A stretch of DNA of 9,841 nt from DTYU01 sp040757355. Lineage in GTDB: Bacteria; Bacillota; Desulfotomaculia; Desulfotomaculales; Ammonificaceae. The stretch's first letter is position 1, and each line of letters opens with the position of its first letter. The notes under the pieces were generated by a model, which worked only from the letters and a program-made list of their open reading frames with translations, did no database searches and was not told where the DNA came from. This document shows, in pieces, positions 1 through 5,668 of this stretch. The DNA lies in assembly GCA_040757355.1 (NCBI GenBank), contig JBFLWY010000069.1, positions 1-9,841 on the forward strand, in the 5' to 3' direction. Made by a program: the position numbers and the translations under genes.

Positions 1-125
1 CGCCAAACGCCCCGCGGTATGGGAAACCCCCCACCGTGAAGCGCCAAAGAAAACTCAACAAAAGTGTTCCAGTATTCCACAAAGGGCACGGGCTTCTCAG
101 GGTCTCTCCTACCGATAATTTTCAT
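1..125 (-). CDS. N-terminal part of a small conserved hypothetical protein, running off the left edge
   Basis: Reading the minus strand from an ATG at 125-123 gives 41 open codons to the window edge, beginning MKIIGRRDPEKPVPFVEYW and continuing with a segment containing FSLALHGGG and PRGVW. A good ribosome binding site (AGGAGAA, plus-strand positions 131-137) lies five bases before the ATG, which together with the balanced amino-acid content makes this a real gene start rather than a chance frame. I do not recognise the family and assign no function. The remainder lies outside the window. It is divergent from the cysteine-motif gene that starts at 368. Confidence 0.6.
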   Translation of the reverse strand, partial: MKIIGRRDPEKPVPFVEYWNTFVEFSLALHGGGFPIPRGVW

Positions 126-151
126 TAGGCTTCTCCTACTCTCTTCTTTTG

Positions 152-157
152 ATTATA
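152..157 (-). promoter_or_regulatory. Candidate -10 box for the leftward gene
   Basis: On the minus strand this reads TATAAT, 26 bases upstream of the ATG at 125. No good -35 hexamer is seen at 17 bases; the best TTGTTA lies about 21 bases away. The call therefore rests on the perfect -10 and its position. Confidence 0.3.
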
Positions 158-197
158 GTATACAACGGAGCACGTGGTTAACAAATATCCCATATCG

Positions 198-224
198 AAA
201 TTACGGGGACACCATACTAAATTA
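198..224 (+). repeat. Left copy of a 27-bp inverted repeat
   Basis: This 27-base stretch, with core GGGGACACCATACT, matches the reverse complement of 1085-1111 at 24 of 27 positions. The pair bounds a segment of about 914 bp that contains the cysteine-motif gene. From memory, this type of GGTGTCCCC-containing motif is found near Y1-type (IS200/REP-associated) transposases in Firmicutes and Deltaproteobacteria. No such transposase lies in this window. Confidence 0.75.
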
Positions 225-319
225 TAGAGCTTACGTAGTCGTAAGTCCCGCCCATGTTTTTAAAAGGTTCGGAAGGAATCATGTATGATAATTTACGGAA
301 ATAACACCCAAAAGGCCGA

Positions 320-331
320 CATACCGGTATG
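320..331. promoter_or_regulatory. Perfect 12-bp palindrome, candidate operator
   Basis: CATACCGGTATG is a perfect 12-bp palindrome in the divergent region, 37 bases before the GTG start at 368. Its position fits an operator for the gene at 368, but there is no second copy nearby and no regulator gene adjacent. Confidence 0.3.
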
Positions 332-367
332 AGTTCGGGGGTTTAAGGCATGAAAAGGGAGGATCTC

Positions 368-997
368 GTGGAATATAAGTTGCCGTGGCAGGGGGAAGTC
401 ATATCGGTTCAGCCTCGAATCCGACTTCTGCGCTCGTTCGATCAGCGTAGCCACAGTTACTTAGGTTATTCGTAGCGGGTTCAGGGGAGGATTGTTGAAC
501 GCGAGGGCGAGTTCGGGGTCGGGATTGGAAGGGTTGCGCAGGCGAAACATGGTTTTCGGGTTGGAGACATTGTGCGGGGAGATTCTCATTCGGTGGAGGA
601 CCCGCGGATGGAGCCTGTTGATTTATATCGAACAAGCGGCCTCAAACTGCTTGAGCGTAGGGAGATAAAGATGGCGGCTCCTCCGCCATGGATCCAGACG
701 GCGCCGGAACTCGGTGTGTATCGTGAAAGAGGTCACCGCCGGCTTAATGCTCGAACCTATGATAATAAGTGCGTTGCCTGTATTTGGGGCTGTCGCATGG
801 CGGTTGAGATTATCGTCGACCATTGGAATCCTACTAAGAAGCGTTATCGATTCGAGTCGTTCTGTTACGGTCCGAAGTCGTGTTTACTCTATCGAGCCGG
901 ACCCACTCGTAAGGTGCCGGGACGCCGGGGCATGACTTGGGAGGAGGAGGATTGGGTGGACGAGGAAGATACCTCGCACCGCGGTTTTGAGGAATAG
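368..997 (+). pseudogene. Conserved cysteine-motif protein interrupted by one in-frame TAG codon
   Basis: A GTG at 368 preceded by GGGAGGA (357-363) opens a frame of 209 residues that ends at TAG 995-997. It is continuous apart from a TAG at 473-475 (codon 36). Sequence on both sides of that codon reads as coherent protein: LLRSFDQRSHSYLGYS before it, RVQGRIVEREGEFGVGIGR after it. The first ~70 residues look like a small beta-barrel domain. The second part carries a cysteine cluster (C135, C138, C142, C166, C172; pattern CxxCxxxC then CxxxxxC) likely to bind zinc or an Fe-S cluster, followed by an acidic tail with WEEEDWVDEE. I recall similar uncharacterised proteins in anaerobes but cannot name a function. 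Possible explanations are a nonsense mutation, a base error (for example TTG read as TAG), or amber readthrough. A shorter product starting at GTG 572, with GGAG at 563-566, would keep the cysteine domain. Confidence 0.7.
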
Positions 998-1084
998 TTG
1001 TAGAAGCGCAGGTGGTCATTCCTGGCGATAGGTGTTTAAACATGGAAATAACAGAAATGCCGGAGGAACAGAAGCCGCCGGACA
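998..1084 (+). other. Short gap with a possible broken gene start
   Basis: After the cysteine-motif gene an ATG at 1041 opens a frame reading MEITEMPEEQKPP, which then runs directly into the right inverted repeat and stops within the tandem array. It may be the N-terminus of a downstream gene cut by the repeat, or chance. No clear ribosome binding site is present. Confidence 0.2.
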
Positions 1085-1111
1085 TAATTAAGTATGGTGT
1101 CCCCATAATTA
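1085..1111 (-). repeat. Right copy of the 27-bp inverted repeat
   Basis: Reverse-complement partner of 198-224 (24 of 27 identical), with core AGTATGGTGTCCCC. Its last bases form the first unit of the adjoining 10-bp tandem array, so the array seems to have grown by reiteration of the repeat's outer end (CCCATAATTA). Confidence 0.75.
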
Positions 1112-1153
1112 CCCATAATTACCCATAATTACCCATAATTACCCCATAATTAC
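1101..1153 (+). repeat. Tandem array of a 10-bp unit, about five copies
   Basis: The unit ACCCATAATT occurs head to tail at 1111, 1121 and 1131, with a variant first copy at 1101 (leading C) and a fifth copy from 1141 carrying one extra C. There are no spacers. This is a simple microsatellite-like array joined directly to the truncated HD-GYP coding sequence. Such arrays can vary in copy number, and a short-read assembly may have collapsed it. Confidence 0.9.
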
Positions 1154-1501
1154 AGTGGCCTGAGCGACGGCGGGATACATCTGTTCGCGGTAGTGTGCGG
1201 CCTGGTGGACGTCTTCGAGGCGATGACCTCCGACCGGCCGCACCGGAGGGCCTACCCACCACACGAAGCGTGGGAGATGCTGGCTGCGTCGCAGGGGTTT
1301 GACTTCGAGGTGAGGCAAGCGTTCCTGCAGAGCGTTGCGCCCTACCCGGCAGGGTCGGCCGTCGAGCTGTCGGACGGGTCGAAGGGAATTGTCTTGGCTG
1401 TCAGGAAGGGCCTGGTGCTGAGGCCGAGGGTGAGGCTGGCGGACGGTACGGAGGTCGACCTGGCGGAGAGGACCGACTTGGCGGTCCGGGGCGCGGCTTG
1501 A
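1151..1501 (+). pseudogene. 3' remnant of an HD-GYP domain (cyclic-di-GMP phosphodiesterase) gene
   Basis: The frame ending at TGA 1499-1501 reads YSGLSDGGIHLFAVVCGLVD followed by VFEAMTSDRPHRRAYP. This is the characteristic stretch just after the HD-GYP signature, where D-VFEAMTSDRP-R is a hallmark. A small beta-rich tail follows (residues like AVELSDGSKGIV and PRVRLADGTEVDLAER), common at the end of these proteins. The HD residues and the GYP motif are missing: coding homology begins at the tandem array and an in-frame TAA lies at 1136-1138. Family members hydrolyse cyclic di-GMP, but this fragment cannot. Its GC content is far above that of the aldehyde dehydrogenase region, so it comes from a compositionally different source or an older native locus. 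Confidence 0.75.
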
Positions 1502-1522
1502 GGCGCGCGCGCCTCGGGTTTT
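1500..1522 (+). terminator. Rho-independent terminator of the HD-GYP remnant
   Basis: A perfect 16-bp GC-rich palindrome (GAGGCGCG/CGCGCCTC, 1500-1515) overlaps the TGA stop and is followed by GGGTTTTC. The stem is strong and the T tract short (four T). It fits as the original terminator left with the 3' remnant. Confidence 0.6.
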
Positions 1523-1908
1523 CAAGACGGCGGCAGGAATTTACCGGGGAACTCTGGAATAAAAATCGGTTACCTACTAAAAATGTACACTACCAATAAT
1601 CGTAACGCCAACCGGAAATTAAACCTACACGGTGTCCACAAAACTGGGGCAACTCCACCTTTCAACTTCGCCCTTTTTGTGGTATGCTGACATTAGCGGT
1701 CCCTCCTTAAATTTGGTTTTTCTCTTTAATCCCATTATATACCAGATGGGGTGCCGGGACCGCCACTATAATTTCTGCGAAACTCGGGACATACTCGAGG
1801 GAAGTAGTATACAGCTATTGAAATAATAGATATACTCAACACTAAAATTGATTTGCTGATTCATCGGTAACGTCAAAAGATCGAGCATCTTTATCATAGG
1901 AGGACTCT
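1523..1908. other. Intergenic stretch, no convincing gene
   Basis: About 390 bases. The segment near 1628 (GTGTCCACAAAACTGGGGCA) resembles the sort of sequence seen at insertion-sequence ends, but no partner end or transposase is seen. A frame from 1632 to 1826 has no ribosome binding site and unlikely composition. Just before the next gene, TTGAAA (1818-1823) and TAAAAT (1843-1848) could form a poor promoter with a 19-base spacer. Confidence 0.4.
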
Positions 1909-3351
1909 ATGACTAAAATAGAAAAAATAAGTGGTACTTACGTTAAAGGAAACTGGATAGAGCGAGATAATTACTTCGTAAATTTAAATCCCGCAACAGG
2001 CGAGCCTTTACTACAGGTAAGTGAAAGCACTGAAGAAGATGTCCGAATGGCAATTGATGCAGCAGAGGAAAGTTTAGTTTCTTGGCGGGAGAGTAATCCG
2101 TCTGAGAGAGCCGAATTACTATATCGCGTATATCATAGGCTAATTGCTCACCAGGCTAGGCTGGCTCACATAATAACCTTAGAAAATGGCAAACCGATAA
2201 AAGAGTCTATGGCGGAGGTTTCCTTGGCAGCCGGTTATTTCAAATGGTATGCTGAAGAGGCCAGGCGGGCTTATGGCAGTATTGTGCCAGAGAACTTCTC
2301 CAACAATTGGAGGTTTGTGATCTATCAATCTATTGGTATAGTTGGCGTTGTTACACCGTGGAACTTTCCTCTTTCCATGCTCTGTCGTAAATTGGCTGCA
2401 CTTCTTGCCGCAGGTTGTACAGCAGTAGTGAAGCCTGCTAAGCAAACACCTTGGTGCGCGATTGAGTTGGTTAAGCTGCTTGACATGGAAGGATTGCCGG
2501 CAGGCGTTTTGAATCTAGTGTGTACGAGCAAACCAGCCGAATGCGTGGATCTCTTGTGCAAAGATCAGCGGGTTCGCAAAATTACATTCACAGGTTCGTC
2601 TGAGGTAGGGAAACTTATCATGCGGCAGGCTTCAGAAACTTTAAAACGTTTGTCTCTTGAACTCGGAGGCAATGCTGCTTTTATTGTATTTCCAGATGTT
2701 GACTTGGATATGGCGTTAAACGGATTGATAACCGCAAAATTTCGGAATAATGGTCAGTCTTGCATTGCGGCCAACCGTATTCTTGTACATGAGAGAATTT
2801 ACGATAAATTCTGTAAATTACTTGTTGAAAAAGTGAAGACGCTACGGGCTGGAAACGGTTTAGATGATGGTGTAGACATAGGGCCGATAATTGATGCTCA
2901 AGGTTTTGAAAAAATCCAGACCCAAATAGAAGATTCTATAAGACGTGGAGCAAGACTAGCATGTGGGGGAAATAAAATTCCATCGCCACCGGGATCTTAT
3001 TTCCTCCAGCCTTGTGTTTTGTTGGATGTTCCCCTTGATTCCATAATTTTTAATAAGGAAACATTTGGACCGGTTATTCCTGTTGCAAAATTTTCTTCAG
3101 AAAAAGAGGCCGTTGAAATCGCAAACCGTAGCCCTTATGGTTTAGCATGCTATATTTACACAAGCAATCTTGGGACAGCTCTAAGAATGTCTTCAGCCAT
3201 TGAGAGCGGAGTTATTGGAGTAAATGATCCTCTTCCATCTGTACCTCAATGCCCATTTGGGGGTTTGAAAGAAAGCGGAATTGGACGTGAAGGTGGCAGT
3301 GAGGGACTTTATGAATTTCTTGAGACGAAATATATTTCTCTAGTACTTTAA
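1909..3351 (+). CDS. NAD(P)-dependent aldehyde dehydrogenase, succinate-semialdehyde dehydrogenase type
   Basis: 480 residues, the full usual length. The start is fixed by AGGAGG at 1898-1903, five bases before ATG. Family landmarks are all present: TPWNFP with catalytic Asn152, cofactor-binding Lys175 (VVKPAKQTP), the FTGSSEVG nucleotide-binding loop (227-234), general base Glu251 (LELGGN), nucleophile Cys285 (NNGQSC), and Glu384 (KETFGP). The end, CPFGGLKESGIGREGG plus an EFLETKY tail, is closest to GabD-type enzymes, which oxidise a semialdehyde to the dicarboxylate using NAD(P)+. The substrate is not fixed by sequence. GabD relatives also oxidise sulfoacetaldehyde or other sulfonated aldehydes (SafD-like), and the neighbouring TauE-type exporter makes that worth considering. 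The substrate loop (VNDPLPSVPQ) differs from classical GabD. It is probably cytosolic, transcribed alone, and converges on the operon to its right. Confidence 0.93.
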   Translation: MTKIEKISGTYVKGNWIERDNYFVNLNPATGEPLLQVSESTEEDVRMAIDAAEESLVSWRESNPSERAELLYRVYHRLIAHQARLAHIITLENGKPIKESMAEVSLAAGYFKWYAEEARRAYGSIVPENFSNNWRFVIYQSIGIVGVVTPWNFPLSMLCRKLAALLAAGCTAVVKPAKQTPWCAIELVKLLDMEGLPAGVLNLVCTSKPAECVDLLCKDQRVRKITFTGSSEVGKLIMRQASETLKRLSLELGGNAAFIVFPDVDLDMALNGLITAKFRNNGQSCIAANRILVHERIYDKFCKLLVEKVKTLRAGNGLDDGVDIGPIIDAQGFEKIQTQIEDSIRRGARLACGGNKIPSPPGSYFLQPCVLLDVPLDSIIFNKETFGPVIPVAKFSSEKEAVEIANRSPYGLACYIYTSNLGTALRMSSAIESGVIGVNDPLPSVPQCPFGGLKESGIGREGGSEGLYEFLETKYISLVL

Positions 3352-4778
3352 CCATTTTCCATACTCATTCCGCAATATGGACACAAAATCCAGTTACTGC
3401 GTAACTTTTGATGACACTTTGGACAGACCGATGTTGCCTGTTGAAGTTCATATCGCCACAAATAAAAATCCACAAGCATTTCTAACGCATGCTGTGCCTG
3501 AATAGGAGAAAGATCAGACCTGAAATTTGGATTATCACGGTCCGGATGGGATGCCAGATTACGTAATTCTCGAAGACTGTGGCATAGAGTGGATACAGTG
3601 CGTGGAAGAAAACCATTTTTATAGAGTGTGTTAATCAAAGAAGCCAGTCCAATTGTATCGGTTGAAAAATTGTAGCTTTTGGCAAGGTCGATTAGTTCTG
3701 ACTCAAGGGCGTATCCTGCAAGCTGAACAACTCTATCCGGATCCAAAATAACGAGTTCTTTAAGGGAAAGTATGTTAGTACGGACTTGTTTTGGAAGCTT
3801 AGCAATTGTTTCCTGCAGATCTCTGTTTATATTTATAACTTGAAATCCAGCTCTTTGAAAACCACGTTCTATTTCAGCTATGTGAAAACCTAAACACATT
3901 ATATCCCTAGAATATCCAATCCTAATTTTTAAATACTCATCAATAGGCTCATTACTATTCGATGTAAATAAAGATAAATCAGGCTTAAGATCGCTACAGT
4001 CTAGACGCAAAACTGGAGGAACTAAATCTGCTTCCAGCAAAAAACAGAAGGTATTTTGGAGACATTTTTGAAACTGCTCCTCAACTTTTTTTGAGTGACA
4101 TATAACATCATGCCTTTCCCAGGAAAACCGTGTTTGGATCATTTGAACGTACCTTTGTGTATCCAGGTTTTCTCCAAAAATAGGGCGTGTCAGATTTGCA
4201 ATATATTCAGGCCGTTCATATATTTGTTTAGTAGCATCAGCCAAGATATCTATTAGTCGAAGAATAATATTTTGATAACTATTTATGAAGTCGGTTCTTG
4301 CAACAAGGACGTTTAATAGTCCTCCCTCAAGATCCAGATCTGAAAAAGCTTCGCAGAACGTAGTATGTTGCCTCACGTATTCACAAAATGGTTCCCATAA
4401 CACTGCACCGTCTAAAAAACCATTTAATAAGGCCTTCACCTGTTCCTTTGGAGAAAGATTGACAAGGATAACTCGAGGATGGATACTTGGATTACGTTTC
4501 AAAAAGGTGTGTAATAATAAATGCCCGGTTGAACCGTACGTTACTCCGATTTTAATCGGTCTGTCACTGGATTTATCCAATCCTTGCTTTATAAAGACTA
4601 CTTGAGCACCGACATCAACGCAAGTTACTGCCAGCATCTGCAAGGGGAGATTGTAAACTCTGCCCAGCACAAAAGGAACTATACCCATGTAAGCTAAGTC
4701 TATTTCCTTTGTGAAAAAACTCATTAAAGACTTAACTCCTGCTACTTCCAAAACTGGTTGGATGATCAAGCGGCTCAT
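3348..4778 (-). CDS. Cytosolic solute-binding-like / HEPN / zinc-ribbon fusion protein
   Basis: 476 residues. Residues 1-270 match the body of SsuA/TauA/NMT1-type solute-binding proteins: KEIDLAYMGIVPF (24-36), PLQMLAV, IKIGVTYGSTGHLLL (75-89), ALLNGFLDGAVLWEPF (116-131), then a helical end. The usual first strand and helix and a signal peptide are absent from the N-terminus. A segment that looks exactly like that missing start (KIRIGYSRDIMCLGFHIAEI, then GFQVININ) appears at 284-318. The domain is therefore circularly permuted or derived from a truncated tandem pair. Residues about 333-447 form a HEPN/DUF4145-like helical domain with RNLASH (Arg406-His411), an RX4H motif found in HEPN ribonucleases. 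The tail has a zinc ribbon, C452PKC455 and C466PYC469G. It starts five bases after the TauE stop, so it is probably co-transcribed; no in-frame start exists farther upstream before a stop at 4827-4829. Likely a ligand-responsive cytosolic protein; function unknown. Confidence 0.8.
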   Translation of the reverse strand: MSRLIIQPVLEVAGVKSLMSFFTKEIDLAYMGIVPFVLGRVYNLPLQMLAVTCVDVGAQVVFIKQGLDKSSDRPIKIGVTYGSTGHLLLHTFLKRNPSIHPRVILVNLSPKEQVKALLNGFLDGAVLWEPFCEYVRQHTTFCEAFSDLDLEGGLLNVLVARTDFINSYQNIILRLIDILADATKQIYERPEYIANLTRPIFGENLDTQRYVQMIQTRFSWERHDVICHSKKVEEQFQKCLQNTFCFLLEADLVPPVLRLDCSDLKPDLSLFTSNSNEPIDEYLKIRIGYSRDIMCLGFHIAEIERGFQRAGFQVININRDLQETIAKLPKQVRTNILSLKELVILDPDRVVQLAGYALESELIDLAKSYNFSTDTIGLASLINTLYKNGFLPRTVSTLCHSLRELRNLASHPDRDNPNFRSDLSPIQAQHALEMLVDFYLWRYELQQATSVCPKCHQKLRSNWILCPYCGMSMENG

Positions 4779-4783
4779 AATCC

Positions 4784-5506
4784 CTACCTGAATAATAATA
4801 AAATACCGGTTAGTAGCAACAAAAGATTAACTAATTTAGAGAACATATCTTGGCTTAAACGATGATAGAAACGGCTTCCCATCCTTTGCGTAAACACCAC
4901 TACGGGCAGGCTTACCATTACGGGTATTGCTACAGGAATGACCGGTCCTTTTACTAAAAATACATAGTTAAAAAACCAAATTAAACCTAAAATAATCCAA
5001 ACTAAAAGAAGAGTTGAACGAAAGACTTCTTTAGTGTTTGTTACGTTTTTTGATGCCAACACCATGAATGGTCCACCCGTTCCAATGGCACCTTCAGCTA
5101 CGCCTCCTAAAAATGAGAATAAAGCGCCAATGATTTTGTGCCTTGATAGATTTATTTCTTTTTCTATAATTAACTCTTTTAAGACATAAAAAGCAATGAC
5201 TAAGCCTAAAATTTTCTCAAGAACCCTAGGAGTACCTATCGCATATATAAAAATTCCCAAGGGAAGACCTAACGAAGCTGGAATCAGGATGTTTATTAAG
5301 GACTTCCACTCAATGGTGCATTTATCTGAAATAATTATCTGAACGGCACCTATTACTGATAGTATTACAAGCACGGGAACTGCTAATTTAATATTCCAAA
5401 ATAATGACAAAAGAGGCAACGCTACAATGACATTTCCGAATCCAAAGCTAGCAAAAAGGAAATGCGCTAAACCAATAGTAATGACAATTAGAAAAATGCC
5501 CAACAA
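4784..5506 (-). CDS. TauE/SafE-family membrane anion exporter
   Basis: 240 residues, very hydrophobic, with about eight likely membrane segments. The two family half-repeats are visible: GFGNVIVALPLLSL (21-34) near the N-terminus and GGVAEGAIGTGGPFMVL (134-150) in the middle, followed by QRMGSRF and a last helix LLLLLTGILLLF. Family members export sulfite, sulfoacetate or related organic anions from the cytoplasm; which substrate cannot be read here. The start is TTG at 5506-5504 with GGAG about eight bases upstream, and an in-frame stop at 5524-5522 rules out an extension. It is first in an operon with the solute-binding/HEPN protein (five-base gap). The pairing with an aldehyde dehydrogenase recalls sulfonate catabolic loci, where the oxidised product is exported. 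Confidence 0.88.
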   Translation of the reverse strand: MLGIFLIVITIGLAHFLFASFGFGNVIVALPLLSLFWNIKLAVPVLVILSVIGAVQIIISDKCTIEWKSLINILIPASLGLPLGIFIYAIGTPRVLEKILGLVIAFYVLKELIIEKEINLSRHKIIGALFSFLGGVAEGAIGTGGPFMVLASKNVTNTKEVFRSTLLLVWIILGLIWFFNYVFLVKGPVIPVAIPVMVSLPVVVFTQRMGSRFYHRLSQDMFSKLVNLLLLLTGILLLFR

Positions 5507-5561
5507 ACTTGTAACTCCATTTCATTTTTCGAGACCAATTTCTAACCGTGAATATATTTCT

Positions 5562-5590
5562 AGGCTATGCTGGGGAGGTAGCTTTGTCAA
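5562..5590 (-). promoter_or_regulatory. Candidate promoter for the TauE operon
   Basis: On the minus strand a perfect TTGACA (5590-5585) lies 17 bases from TAGCCT (5567-5562), about 56 bases upstream of the TTG start at 5506. The -35 is ideal and the -10 weak, as expected for a promoter that may need activation. Confidence 0.4.
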
Positions 5591-5606
5591 TGGTATTGTA
5601 CTTTGT

Positions 5607-5618
5607 TAATGGCCATTA
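5607..5618. promoter_or_regulatory. Perfect 12-bp palindrome upstream of the TauE promoter
   Basis: TAATGGCCATTA is a perfect palindrome, 16 bases upstream of the TTGACA box on the minus strand. That is where a dimeric activator or repressor of the operon would be expected to bind. No other copy was noticed near the aldehyde dehydrogenase. Confidence 0.35.
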
Positions 5619-5619
5619 C

Positions 5620-5646
5620 ACTCGGGTTGAAAGCTAACCCAAGAGT
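5620..5646 (-). terminator. Possible stem-loop after the 525-residue membrane protein gene
   Basis: ACTC-GGGTT pairs with AACCC-(AA bulge)-GAGT around a seven-base loop. It lies 22-50 bases past the stop of the membrane protein gene in that gene's direction. There is no run of T after it on the minus strand, so it is a weak terminator candidate at best. Confidence 0.2.
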
Positions 5647-5668
5647 TGCGTGCCACGCGGACGTCAAT

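Noticed and set aside
64..288. A 74-codon plus-strand frame
   Set aside because: It is antisense to the better supported minus-strand gene start at 125, has no ribosome binding site and crosses the left inverted repeat.
473..475. Calling the TAG a pyrrolysine codon outright
   Set aside because: No pyl genes are visible in the window and a single TAG is equally explained by a mutation or a base error, so it is kept only as a hypothesis.
1101..1153. CRISPR array
   Set aside because: The 10-bp units are head to tail with no spacers and no cas genes nearby; this is a simple tandem repeat.
1193..1501. A complete 102-residue gene starting at GTG 1193
   Set aside because: The HD-GYP homology extends upstream in the same frame to about 1151, so 1193 is an internal codon of a truncated gene and not a real start.
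1632..1826. A 64-codon plus-strand frame in the gap before the dehydrogenase
   Set aside because: No ribosome binding site, no recognisable domain, and a composition like translated non-coding DNA.
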